Shown: positions 1 to 7,517, counted from the stretch's first letter. The stretch: 13,481 nt of DNA from JALRLA01 sp046047755 (GCA_046047755.1 JBJOHK010000032.1:1-13481), one strand, 5' to 3'. Translations and numbers: made by a program. Notes: generated by a model not told the origin, from the letters alone.

Positions 1-352
1 TGTCGCAACACTTGACAAAATCGCCGCCAATGAATGATCCGCACATGAGTTGAATCTCGATGGAGTCAGCCCAAATCATGGAACAGCTTGAAGTGGGTTC
101 AAAAGCACAGCCTCTTTCAAAGGCATACCATTGGTCATCGTAATCATGAACCAGCAACACCCCTTTTACGCCGCCCTCTAGGTAAGCATGAGTACCCACA
201 TTGGCTAAGTGCATATACGAGGGTAGGTTCAAATCGATGTTGATGTTGACTGGACCCTTGGGTATGGCTTGGGTTACTTGAGCCGAATCGTTGCAGGACG
301 ATCCCGCTCCGACTATGCACAGGCAAAGAGCTATGAGTCCAAAGATTCTCAT
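1..352 (-). CDS. Rieske-like Bacteroidota lipoprotein, C-terminus cut by window edge
   Basis: This reading frame starts at ATG 352-350 and is still open at position 1 (117 codons visible). It starts inside the stop codon of the upstream dehydrogenase (ATGA overlap), so the two are probably translationally coupled. Residues 1-19 form a hydrophobic signal followed by Cys20 (GAGSSC), which reads as a lipoprotein signal, so the product is probably anchored in the envelope. The body (INIDLNLPSYMHLANVGTHA, then a V-K-G-V-L-L-V stretch and WYAFERGCAFEP) resembles from memory a family of short Bacteroidota lipoproteins with a Rieske-like fold. Canonical Rieske ligands (CxH...CxxH) are not seen: Cys82, Cys90, Cys104, Cys115 and Cys116 are present but the paired His are not, so 2Fe-2S binding is doubtful in the visible part. 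Function unknown; the missing C-terminus could change this reading. Confidence 0.72.
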   Translation of the reverse strand, partial: MRIFGLIALCLCIVGAGSSCNDSAQVTQAIPKGPVNINIDLNLPSYMHLANVGTHAYLEGGVKGVLLVHDYDDQWYAFERGCAFEPTSSCSMIWADSIEIQLMCGSFIGGDFVKCCD

Positions 353-1209
353 TCGTAGTTGTAAAATCCGCGGCCACTTTTACGACCGTGATGGCCCGCA
401 TCAACTTTCTGCTTTTGTATGCGGCTAGGGCGAAACTTGGAGTCGTAGTTGAACTGCTCAAACATGGACGAGGTGACCGAGTAATTGGTTTCTACACCAA
501 TCAAATCCATCAATCGAAATGGACCCATTTTAAAGCCTAAGGCTTCCATGTGGGCATCGATGGTCTCAAAGTCAGCCACTCCTTCTTCTACCATTTTCAG
601 AGCCTCTACATAGTAATGCCGAGCTACACGATTGACAATGAATCCTGGTGAATCAGCTGCATATACCGCCGTTTTCTTCAAAGACTGAGCCCAAGCAAAA
701 CTGGCTTCTGCTACCTCAGCAGTGGTCGCCGCTCCTTTGATGATTTCCACCAATTTCATAATGTGAGCTGGGTTGAAAAAATGCACGCCAACGACTCTTT
801 GCGGATGATTCAAACCTGAGGCAATCTGGGTGATGGGTATGCTCGAGGTGTTGGTCGCCAAAATGCAATCGGGGCTGTTTTGGGCCTCCAACTTGGCAAA
901 CAACTCTCGTTTGACCTCCAATTTCTCTACAACGGCTTCCAATATGAAGTCAGCTTTTAGGGCCGAGAAATCGGTACACGGCTGCAACAAAGACAGGGCT
1001 TTATCGTGCTGCTCTTGGTCTATTCTCCCTTTTTCTAACGAAGATTGCAATTGCTTGCGCACATAGGCCTCACCCTTTTCTACCGCTTCTGCACGAAGGT
1101 CAAACAACAAGGTGGGGTATCCTGCCAAAACGGATGAAATGGCAATGCCAGACCCCATGACACCGGCACCGATGACGGCGACTGATTGAATGGAATGTGA
1201 TTGACTCAT
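349..1209 (-). CDS. 3-hydroxybutyryl-CoA / 3-hydroxyacyl-CoA dehydrogenase (NAD-dependent)
   Basis: A 286-aa cytoplasmic enzyme of the HCDH family, which interconverts (S)-3-hydroxyacyl-CoA and 3-ketoacyl-CoA with NAD(H), as in beta-oxidation or butyryl-CoA metabolism. The N-terminal Rossmann motif is VIGAGVMGSGIA (residues 12-23). Expected active-site residues are present with family spacing: Ser122 (TNTSS), His143 in GVHFFNP, Glu155 and Asn193 (SPGFIVNR). The C-terminal domain has the usual GPFRLMDLIGVE and ends SGRGFYNYE. Length matches single-domain Hbd/PaaH proteins. An in-frame TTG at 1215 is possible, but ATG 1209 is preferred: it is the first ATG and lies 7 nt after a TATCTTTG promoter box. 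It is followed by the lipoprotein gene with a 4-bp overlap. No other acyl-CoA gene is nearby, so the exact substrate (short chain or phenylacetate pathway) cannot be told. Confidence 0.95.
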   Translation of the reverse strand: MSQSHSIQSVAVIGAGVMGSGIAISSVLAGYPTLLFDLRAEAVEKGEAYVRKQLQSSLEKGRIDQEQHDKALSLLQPCTDFSALKADFILEAVVEKLEVKRELFAKLEAQNSPDCILATNTSSIPITQIASGLNHPQRVVGVHFFNPAHIMKLVEIIKGAATTAEVAEASFAWAQSLKKTAVYAADSPGFIVNRVARHYYVEALKMVEEGVADFETIDAHMEALGFKMGPFRLMDLIGVETNYSVTSSMFEQFNYDSKFRPSRIQKQKVDAGHHGRKSGRGFYNYE

Positions 1210-1216
1210 GCTCAAG

Positions 1217-1224
1217 CAAAGATA
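1217..1224 (-). promoter_or_regulatory. Bacteroidota -7 promoter box of the hydroxyacyl-CoA dehydrogenase gene
   Basis: TATCTTTG on the minus strand matches the Bacteroidota -7 consensus TAnnTTTG exactly. It ends 7 nt before ATG 1209, so the mRNA leader would be only a few nucleotides. No good TTG is seen at the -33 position. It lies in the 67-bp gap after the EnvC-like gene, suggesting the dehydrogenase and lipoprotein genes can be transcribed separately from the envelope operon. Confidence 0.6.
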
Positions 1225-1276
1225 ATCAATGAGCGGATAGAGGCCGAAGCCTTAAAAATCAGGGAACTCTGCTGCC

Positions 1277-2524
1277 TCAACGACCGCGTATCCACGAAGC
1301 CGGATTCTGCTTGGCCTGGCCCTGCCATACTTGGAAATTCAGGATGGTTCGGCCCTCTTCATCGGTCATCACTTGACCCAATTTGGTGCCTGAACTTAGC
1401 TCCTGCCCCTTACCTACATACACCTTTGACAAGCGAGTGTATACCGTAAAGTACTCTCCGTGATTCACCAATACCGCCTGACCTTGGCCGGGTATGGTCA
1501 AAATCGCCGATACCTTCCCCTTGAACACACAGCGAGCCTCCCCGCCTGATTGGGTAGTGATATCAACCCCATTGTTAACCGTTGTAATACCGGGCAAATC
1601 GGGGTGTTGGTGAGTGCCAAAGCTCTGGGATATGAAACCGCGTTCGACCGGCCATGGCAATCCGCCTTTGTTATTGACAAAATCAGCGCTCAGGGCCCGA
1701 GCCTCAGGCGTCAAGGTAGAAGCTGAAGGGCTGCTGCTCGATGAGCCTGACGACTTGGGCGAAGCATTATTGGCTGCTTGCCTTTGTCGTTCTCGTTCAA
1801 TTTCTCTAGCAATGGCTTTGCTAATTTCTTTATTCAATTGGGCCACTTTGGCCTGATTTTTTTCAATGCGCTTTTTCAACTCTGCCTCTTTGCCGGTCAA
1901 GGCGGTGACCATGCGCTGCTTGGACTTCTTATCGCTCTCCAATTTGCGCATTTCCAACTTCTGGTTGCCCAGCAGTCCGTATCGCTCTTTGCGCAACTGG
2001 TTCAATTCAGCCAGTGCCCTTTGAACCTTGTCAGCTTGGGCGTTGATCGAGGCAATTTGATGGCGTCTAAAGTCTGACAACTTGCGCAAAAACTTCATGC
2101 GACGCGTGGCCTGACGAATGTTCTTTGCCGACAATAAAAAAGCAATTTCCTGGCCACCTTTCCTGGTTTTGTAAGCCTGAATGACCGTCTTTTTCAACTT
2201 CAATCGCTCCTTTTCGTAAGCCGCTTGAAGGCTATCCAAATCACGCTGTTTGGCCTGAAGCTCCTTGTCCAATGCCAGCACCTCTTCCTGCAAATTGCGC
2301 AATAGCTGCTCACTCTGAGTAATGATTTGATTCAGCGTGTTAAGCTTGTACAGCGTGGCTGACTTCTCCTTTTGGGTAGTTTTCAGAATTCGACGATTGG
2401 CCGCAATGTCGGCCTCAACCTTCTTGCGTTTCTTTTCCAAACTCGAGCGAGATTGGGCATAAGAGGCATTCGCCAACCAGAGGGCGGCGACCCAAATCAA
2501 TCCTATTTTCAGATACTTCTTCAA
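1277..2524 (-). CDS. EnvC-like murein hydrolase activator with degenerate LytM (M23) domain
   Basis: A 415-aa periplasmic protein. Residues 1-24 are a signal peptide ending ASYAQ. Long charged coiled-coil segments span about 27-115 and 155-250, a Ser-rich linker about 253-270, and a C-terminal LytM/M23 domain about 288-412. The zinc-binding residues of active M23 enzymes are replaced: Asn317 in NNGVDI where HxGxDI is expected, Arg364 in VYTRL where YxHL is expected, and Asn396 in ILNFQ where HLHFE is expected; Asp321 and His355 remain. Architecture and length (E. coli EnvC is about 420 aa) fit a non-enzymatic activator of N-acetylmuramyl amidases, probably in cell division; the activator role is inferred from EnvC. 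The start is TTG 2524-2522, the only initiator that yields the signal peptide, with a GGAG shortly before it. It overlaps the DUF4292 stop (TTGA). Confidence 0.9.
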   Translation of the reverse strand: MKKYLKIGLIWVAALWLANASYAQSRSSLEKKRKKVEADIAANRRILKTTQKEKSATLYKLNTLNQIITQSEQLLRNLQEEVLALDKELQAKQRDLDSLQAAYEKERLKLKKTVIQAYKTRKGGQEIAFLLSAKNIRQATRRMKFLRKLSDFRRHQIASINAQADKVQRALAELNQLRKERYGLLGNQKLEMRKLESDKKSKQRMVTALTGKEAELKKRIEKNQAKVAQLNKEISKAIAREIERERQRQAANNASPKSSGSSSSSPSASTLTPEARALSADFVNNKGGLPWPVERGFISQSFGTHQHPDLPGITTVNNGVDITTQSGGEARCVFKGKVSAILTIPGQGQAVLVNHGEYFTVYTRLSKVYVGKGQELSSGTKLGQVMTDEEGRTILNFQVWQGQAKQNPASWIRGR

Positions 2525-3369
2525 TACTCCACGTGCTCGTACCCTTCAGGCACAGCGAATGGATACGAAGGTATGGTCGTAAATCGAGCCGTTTTTAACC
2601 GCATCGAAGCCTGTACGATATTCTGAGCGGATGCCTTAGTTTCCCCTCCCAACAGCCGAATGAATTGAGGCATGTTCATGCCATCTCCCTCGGTAAATTC
2701 ATCGTAAGCCCAAGTCAGGCGCCATGTTTCTGCCGGGTCGTTCAACGTCGCGCAGTGCCGCAAGGTTCGTGACTCGCTAACTCCCTTCCAGTTGGCCGAA
2801 CGGCCTCGGTATACCAAACTGCTATCTTCCCATTGGCAATCGTTGATGGTTCCTGGGTTATATGTCACATCCAATCCGTGGTATTTGGCCTGGATACTAG
2901 CGGCAGCTGTTTCTTCATAGGCCATGCACAAACAAGGGCCAAAAGCTGATTCTTGGTTCATCAGCAACTCTTGCAAGGCCGTTAAGGGCAAAGAAAATCC
3001 CAGAATTTCGGGCATTCGTTCAGCCGGCATGCTGAAGTATTTGCGGTTGTACAAATCCAACAAAAAGAAGGAGTCTTTGCGCAATAAGCCTTTGGCCACT
3101 TGTATGCCCAAGGCGGCTTGCACAGAAAACCATACCAGGCTATCTCGTCGCATGCGAATGCTCAAGGTTAAACCCATTTCCTGGCCAAGTCCTGCTGCCA
3201 ATACATCGTAACGAGCGGCTAAGTATTCCCATTTGTGAGCAGGATCCTCTATGACTGAGTCGCTCACGGCCATAGCGTCAATCGTCTCAGGTGCAGCGGA
3301 TTCTTCTTGTGCCCAAACCATTGAGGTTGAGCCTATCAACAAGGCGAGGAGTAGGTGTTTGATCATCAT
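2521..3369 (-). CDS. DUF4292 family secreted protein
   Basis: A 282-aa exported protein starting at ATG 3369-3367, inside the stop codon of the TPR gene (ATGATGA; the second ATG at 3366 is an alternative). The frame is open further upstream, but only this start puts a signal peptide at the N-terminus (MMIKHLLLALLIGSTSMVWA, then Q). The central part, including SIRMRRDSLVWFSVQAALGI, VAKGLLRKDSFFLLDLYNRK and YFSMPAERMPEILGFSLPL, matches my recollection of DUF4292, a Bacteroidota-specific family that I believe has a LolA/LolB-like fold. That would suit binding of a lipid or lipoprotein in the periplasm, but this is inference. No lipobox Cys is present, so it is probably soluble or peripherally attached. 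It sits between the TPR and EnvC-like genes with overlaps on both sides, so the three products are expected to be made together. Function unproven. Confidence 0.87.
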   Translation of the reverse strand: MMIKHLLLALLIGSTSMVWAQEESAAPETIDAMAVSDSVIEDPAHKWEYLAARYDVLAAGLGQEMGLTLSIRMRRDSLVWFSVQAALGIQVAKGLLRKDSFFLLDLYNRKYFSMPAERMPEILGFSLPLTALQELLMNQESAFGPCLCMAYEETAAASIQAKYHGLDVTYNPGTINDCQWEDSSLVYRGRSANWKGVSESRTLRHCATLNDPAETWRLTWAYDEFTEGDGMNMPQFIRLLGGETKASAQNIVQASMRLKTARFTTIPSYPFAVPEGYEHVEY

Positions 3370-4577
3370 TCTGATATATAAGGTTGACAGCGAACCGGTA
3401 ACGGCCAGCCGCGCTGCTTGTGCAAGTCGCGTGCCAGTTTCCACTCGGCCTGCAAATTTCGATTCCCTAAGGGTTGGTCTAGGGCTTTGAATTGTTCAGC
3501 CAAGAATACCCAATCATCGTACAACAAGAACTGGTAAAAAGGCCTGTTTTGGCTCAGGCTTTCAAAAGAATTAGCCCCATAGGTCGATAAGGTTTGTTCG
3601 GCCGCAGGCAGTAAAACGCTCAATTGGGGCAAAGACCAAGCGGCAGCCTCGGCTTGGTGCAGGGCCTTGGCCCATTCAGCCAAGGCTTTTACCCGTAATG
3701 GAACAGGGGAAAAGGGGTACAAGGCCTCGAGCTCAGTGGCCAAGGCAAACAACTCTTCTACCTCACCGTTCAAGTACATCCAAGCAGCCAGTTCTTCCAT
3801 GCCAGCCGCAGTCGGCTGTTGGCGTAATTCAGCCGCCAGTGCTTGCATTTTAGCCTCAGCACTACCCGGAGTTACAAAGACCAAGTCGCCTTGGCTACTT
3901 TCCACAGGATCCTGCTCTTGAGCGACAATAAAACGGGTTGCCCAAAACTGCCATTCAGGGCCTTGGCCAAATCGCTGACCCCATTGCTTCCACATAGTTA
4001 GCGCTCGGGCCGATTGGCCTGCTTTGTACCACGCTTCTACCGCATCTGCATGGCGAGAATAAGAGCGAGGCGTAAACACCAAGGCCTGTTCGTAACAAAG
4101 GGCAGCCTGCATCCAGGCATCAGCAACATCCATCTGTTTATAGACATCAGCTTGAGCATCCAAAACCGCTAACCAAAGACCCGTGTCCTGGAATTCGTTG
4201 TATTGCAGAGCCTTGTCCAACCAATACAAAGCGGCTTTGAAATCGGGCATGTTCAATTGGGCATACCGATAGGCGGGCAAAGCCAAATGAGGACCGGATT
4301 TTACTTGCGAGCTCAACATCGAAGCGTAGGCTGATTTAGCCTTTTCAGCATCACCGTTCAAGCGTGCCAATTCAGCAGCCCTAAACTTCTGCTCAAATTG
4401 CAAGATCGGAGTTAACACTTCCCGGGCCGAAGGGTTTACCCCGGCCACTGAATCAACCTGGGCCCTTGCAGACCCAAGCAAGAACAGCATTAACCCTGTG
4501 AAGAGAAGTCTCCAATGCTGTAGACCTGGCTGCGCCCGTCGATGGAAACCTGGTTTCCGATCATGGAGTCTTGGCAT
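3366..4577 (-). CDS. TPR-like periplasmic protein (start uncertain)
   Basis: An alpha-helical protein rich in Ala, Leu, Trp and Tyr with degenerate TPR-like helix pairs, e.g. ELARLNGDAEKAKSAYASML, FKAALYWLDKALQYN and AALCYEQALVFTP. TPR arrays usually mediate protein contacts. The start is a real problem. ATG 4490-4488 overlaps the nucleotidyltransferase stop by 1 bp (TAATG), a classic coupled start giving 374 aa, but leaves only MLFLLGSARAQ, too short and uncharged for a signal peptide. The same frame just upstream encodes a convincing signal core (HWRLLFTGLMLFLLGSARAQ) without ATG, GTG or TTG until ATG 4577. Starting at 4577 gives 403 aa with a basic n-region (MPRLHDRKPGFHRR) and an 88-bp overlap with the preceding gene. 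I give the 4577 start because export is expected for this neighbourhood; 4490 remains possible. The gene overlaps DUF4292 by 4 bp. Confidence 0.75.
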   Translation of the reverse strand: MPRLHDRKPGFHRRAQPGLQHWRLLFTGLMLFLLGSARAQVDSVAGVNPSAREVLTPILQFEQKFRAAELARLNGDAEKAKSAYASMLSSQVKSGPHLALPAYRYAQLNMPDFKAALYWLDKALQYNEFQDTGLWLAVLDAQADVYKQMDVADAWMQAALCYEQALVFTPRSYSRHADAVEAWYKAGQSARALTMWKQWGQRFGQGPEWQFWATRFIVAQEQDPVESSQGDLVFVTPGSAEAKMQALAAELRQQPTAAGMEELAAWMYLNGEVEELFALATELEALYPFSPVPLRVKALAEWAKALHQAEAAAWSLPQLSVLLPAAEQTLSTYGANSFESLSQNRPFYQFLLYDDWVFLAEQFKALDQPLGNRNLQAEWKLARDLHKQRGWPLPVRCQPYISE

Positions 4578-5491
4578 TGAAAATGAGTCAAATTGCATTC
4601 GTTCAAGAGTATGCTGTTGCTGATGGTACAGTGCTCGAGTTTGCTTCCTTTGCCTATGGCCACATGGGGTCCAATTTGGCAATGGCTGAGCTCCACACCT
4701 TCGGCAATATAGCAAGGTTCTACAATCTGCACATGCTCGGGGAAACGACCAGGGGTCAAAACAAACTGCTCTTTCTTATTTTCCAGCACGCGCTGGTTGG
4801 TGTATACGGTCGCCGCATAGTTACCGCAATCCAGCCATTCGTCCACCTTACCGGGCAAGAACTGCATGCCTTTTTGCTTCATGTTTTCCATGGCATTGGT
4901 CAGCTGGTACTCGCCTTTTTCCTTGATGTCGTTGTCAATCAAGTATTGCAATTCTGTATTCAAGGTCTCGCCGCTCTTGAAGTAGTAAATGCCAATGATG
5001 GCCAAGTCTGAAACGAATTCGGTGGGCTTCTCGACAAAGTCGGTAATCACACCATCCTGGTTGTATTTAACCACTCCAAATTGCTGCGGATTCGCCACTT
5101 GGTGCACGAAAATCACCCCATCCTTGCTGCGGTCCAAGCGAAAATCAGAACGGAATAAGGTATCGGCAAAAGCCACAATGACTTCGCCTTTCAAGCACTG
5201 CTTGGCACAGAGAATGGCGTGGCCAGTTCCCAAGGCCTCTTCTTGGTAGAAAATATGACCTTTGGCGCCAATTTGATCAGCAATGGCCAGCAACTGGGCC
5301 TCGACTTCAGCACCAAAATCTCCGATGACAAATCCTACCTCATCTATAGGCTCATCGGTCATGGCGGCAATGTCTTCGATCAACCAATGCACAATCGATT
5401 TTCCTGCTACAGGAATCAAGGGCTTGGCAGTGGTCAGGGTATGGGGCCGCATGCGCTTACCGCGTCCGGCCATGGGTATGATTAACTTCAT
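4490..5491 (-). CDS. Sugar-phosphate nucleotidyltransferase with left-handed beta-helix tail
   Basis: A 333-aa cytoplasmic enzyme of the NTP_transferase family, which couples a sugar-1-phosphate to NTP to give NDP-sugar and pyrophosphate. The N-terminal nucleotide-binding signature is AGRGKRMRPHT (residues 8-18) followed by Lys23-Pro24. Further expected elements are ALGTGHAI (86-93), the metal-binding Asp110 in AFADTLF, EKP (154-156) and the second metal Asp221 in EWLDCGNY. From about residue 259 the sequence turns into hexapeptide-like repeats (YIAEGVELSHCQIGPHVAIG and on), a left-handed beta helix that often serves oligomerisation or an added acyltransferase function. The sugar cannot be assigned (glucose-, mannose- or another sugar-1-phosphate). 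Its position after flippase and dut suggests supply of activated sugar for surface polysaccharide. The 107-bp upstream gap holds an imperfect box TACTTTG (5523-5529, minus) that may be a weak internal promoter. Confidence 0.93.
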   Translation of the reverse strand: MKLIIPMAGRGKRMRPHTLTTAKPLIPVAGKSIVHWLIEDIAAMTDEPIDEVGFVIGDFGAEVEAQLLAIADQIGAKGHIFYQEEALGTGHAILCAKQCLKGEVIVAFADTLFRSDFRLDRSKDGVIFVHQVANPQQFGVVKYNQDGVITDFVEKPTEFVSDLAIIGIYYFKSGETLNTELQYLIDNDIKEKGEYQLTNAMENMKQKGMQFLPGKVDEWLDCGNYAATVYTNQRVLENKKEQFVLTPGRFPEHVQIVEPCYIAEGVELSHCQIGPHVAIGKGSKLEHCTISNSILLNECNLTHFQCQDSMIGNQVSIDGRSQVYSIGDFSSQG

Positions 5492-5598
5492 AATGGTTGA
5501 GGCTTATTGCCAAAAACGGCAGCAAAGTACGCTAATTAGAGCCACTTTTTCCCCTCAGACTTGTTTAATGCCGCTGAACTTTTGACGAATTTTAGGTC

Positions 5599-6039
5599 TC
5601 AAACCCCACTGGAACCATAGCCTCCTGCACCGCGCTCAGTCGCATCCAAAGACTCGCTCAAGGTCCATTCTATTCGTTCGTGTTTGGCCACTACCATCTG
5701 GGCCATACGGTCTCCATCTTTAATTTCAAATGCTTCGCTACCGTGATTGATCAAAAGCACTTTGATTTCGCCTCGGTAATCAGCGTCTATGGTGCCGGGG
5801 CTATTCAAAACTGTTATGCCATGCTTTAAGGCCAAGCCGCTGCGGGGGCGCACCTGAGCTTCGTATCCGGCGGGAAGGGCCATGAACAACCCGGTGGGAA
5901 CCAAGCTGCGCTCACCCGGGGCTAACACCAAAGGTTCGCTCACAAAGGCGCGCAAATCCAATCCGGCACTAAGCTCCGTTTCGTGCAAAGGCAAAGGGTG
6001 ATGAGAGCGGTTGATAATGGGTATGTTCAAGCTGTTCAT
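5599..6039 (-). CDS. dut: dUTP diphosphatase (dUTPase)
   Basis: A 146-aa trimeric-type dUTPase, which hydrolyses dUTP to dUMP and pyrophosphate, keeping uracil out of DNA and feeding dTMP synthesis. All five family motifs are visible in order: AGLDLRA (25-31), RPRSGLA (64-70), the uridine-binding loop NSPGTIDADYRGEIKV (79-94) with catalytic Asp85 and stacking Tyr88, RMAQMVV (111-117), and the flexible C-terminal arm RGAGGYGSSGV (136-146), where Tyr replaces the more usual Phe. Length matches bacterial Dut. In-frame ATGs at 6081 and 6063 exist, but ATG 6039-6037 is chosen because it overlaps the flippase stop in an ATGA arrangement, like other junctions in this operon, and removes a non-conserved basic extension. 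Its place between flippase and nucleotidyltransferase seems to be positional rather than a pathway link. Confidence 0.97.
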   Translation of the reverse strand: MNSLNIPIINRSHHPLPLHETELSAGLDLRAFVSEPLVLAPGERSLVPTGLFMALPAGYEAQVRPRSGLALKHGITVLNSPGTIDADYRGEIKVLLINHGSEAFEIKDGDRMAQMVVAKHERIEWTLSESLDATERGAGGYGSSGV

Positions 6040-7505
6040 GGTTGAGTTTTTTTGGATTTCCATGGGCGTTCGATTAACCAAACACCCATTAAATAGGCGG
6101 GGACGGCCGTCCAGGCCAAAGATTGCAATTCAGGCATGGAAAGCACAGCGTACCCACATGCGAAAGCCAAGAATAAGGCCGGTAGAATTTTGCCCAGCTC
6201 ATAGGGAATTGGGTAGGCCTTTTGCCCCCAGATGTAGGCCGCTATAACCATGCTCGCATAAGCCGCCAAGGTGGTCCAGGCCGAACCTTCAAAGCCCAAA
6301 CGGGGTATCAAATAGAAATTGCCCAACAGGGTAAGCAGGGCACCGCCCAACGCAATGACCGCTCCCCATTGGGTTTTGCCTGACACTTTGTACCACACGC
6401 TCAAATTGTAATAAAGGCCCAAACAGACATTGGCGGCCAATAAAATGGGAACCACAGCCATGCCGCGGTTATCAGCAAAATACTGAGGATTACGAATCAA
6501 CAAAGGGCCCAAAAAGGGTAGCGAAACCAAGGTGGCTAGAAAAAGAAAACCGACCACATAGCTGAACCATCGCATCACATAAGCATAGGTATCAGGGGCT
6601 TTTTCATCGCCCGCTCGGCTGAAGAAGAAAGGTTCGGCCGCAAAGCGAAAGGCCTGCACAAAGAGGGTGAGCACCAAACTCAATTTATAAAAGGCCGAAT
6701 ACACGCCCACCTCATATTCGGCAGCCCCGGGAAGAAGCAAATGCTTGAGCAATATGCGGTCTAGGGTTTCGTTTACCATTCCGGCCAATCCCACCACTAT
6801 CATGGGCAAAGAATAGCGCAGCATTTGGTTGAGCAAGTCACGGTCCAAGCCTTCTTTCAAATGGGAAAAAGCCCCAGCCAAAAGAGGCAGGGTGACCAAA
6901 GAGGCGAGCAAGTTGGAAAGAAAAATGTTCGACACCATTTGTTCGGGTCTTGCCCAGTACACAGCCCAATCGTATCCACGGGAAGCCAAATAGGGGCACA
7001 GCAGAACAAAAAACAGGTTGGCGCCAATGTTTACCCCGATATTGGTCAGCCGCACCGCAGCAAAAGTCCAGGGCTTTTCTTGCTGCCTCAACCAAGCAAA
7101 TCCCAATGATGACAAAGCATCAGCGGCTAAAATGATGGCAAACCAAAAGGCGTATTCAGGGTGCTCGGGATAGCCCAACAGATTCATGATAGGCTGGGCA
7201 AACAATTTGGCGGCCAGCACGGACAACAATCCCGTCATGACCAGTGTATGACCCGCCGTCGCAAAAACCCGAGCCGGGTTGTCGGTCTTACGGGCAAAGT
7301 GGAAAAAGCCCGTCTCCAAACCAAGGGCGGCTAGCACCGCCCCGAATGAAGCGTAGGCAAACATCACGCTAACGACCCCATAGTCCCCCACCAAAGCTAA
7401 TTTGGCGGTATACAAGGGCACCAACAGGAAATTCAGAAATCGCCCTACCATCGTACTCAAACCGTAGACGGCCGTCTGCGAAGCCAGCTTTTTCAAAATC
7501 GACAC
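6036..7505 (-). CDS. Polysaccharide/lipid-linked oligosaccharide flippase (MOP superfamily, Wzx-like)
   Basis: A 489-aa inner-membrane protein with roughly 12-14 hydrophobic segments. The N-terminus (SILKKLASQTAVYGLSTMVG, then RFLNFLLVPLYT) is typical of Bacteroidota oligosaccharide flippases, and the E-T-G-F-F-H-F-A-R-K loop after the second helix is common in the family. Such proteins move undecaprenyl-linked sugars across the inner membrane for O-antigen, capsule or exopolysaccharide assembly; the cargo cannot be told here. The start is GTG 7505-7503 because it gives the conserved N-terminus; it lies only 4 nt after a perfect TATCTTTG box, predicting a leaderless or nearly leaderless mRNA. 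The gene heads the operon, overlapping dut by 4 bp. An alternative role in peptidoglycan-precursor flipping (MurJ-like) is less likely from the N-terminal sequence. Confidence 0.93.
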   Translation of the reverse strand: MSILKKLASQTAVYGLSTMVGRFLNFLLVPLYTAKLALVGDYGVVSVMFAYASFGAVLAALGLETGFFHFARKTDNPARVFATAGHTLVMTGLLSVLAAKLFAQPIMNLLGYPEHPEYAFWFAIILAADALSSLGFAWLRQQEKPWTFAAVRLTNIGVNIGANLFFVLLCPYLASRGYDWAVYWARPEQMVSNIFLSNLLASLVTLPLLAGAFSHLKEGLDRDLLNQMLRYSLPMIVVGLAGMVNETLDRILLKHLLLPGAAEYEVGVYSAFYKLSLVLTLFVQAFRFAAEPFFFSRAGDEKAPDTYAYVMRWFSYVVGFLFLATLVSLPFLGPLLIRNPQYFADNRGMAVVPILLAANVCLGLYYNLSVWYKVSGKTQWGAVIALGGALLTLLGNFYLIPRLGFEGSAWTTLAAYASMVIAAYIWGQKAYPIPYELGKILPALFLAFACGYAVLSMPELQSLAWTAVPAYLMGVWLIERPWKSKKTQP

Positions 7506-7509
7506 GATT

Positions 7510-7517
7510 CAAAGATA
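7510..7517 (-). promoter_or_regulatory. -7 promoter box of the flippase-led operon
   Basis: TATCTTTG on the minus strand fits TAnnTTTG exactly and ends 4 nt before GTG 7505. Transcription starting a few nucleotides downstream would begin at or near the start codon. The -33 region has only TTC 21 nt upstream instead of TTG. This is the likely main promoter for the flippase-to-EnvC block. The gap 7506-7600 after the WbqC-like gene shows no clear terminator, so read-through from folK is possible. Confidence 0.6.

Noticed and set aside
1241..1252. AGGC-CGAA-GCCT hairpin (AGGC-UUCG-GCCU in minus-strand RNA) after the EnvC-like gene, considered as terminator
   Set aside because: The stem is only 4 bp and no T-tract follows in the direction of transcription; at most a pause or stabilising hairpin.
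4571..5011. 146-codon open frame on the plus strand inside the nucleotidyltransferase gene
   Set aside because: It is antisense to a clear enzyme with conserved motifs, has no recognisable domain and no promoter; it is a by-product of the codon bias of the real gene.
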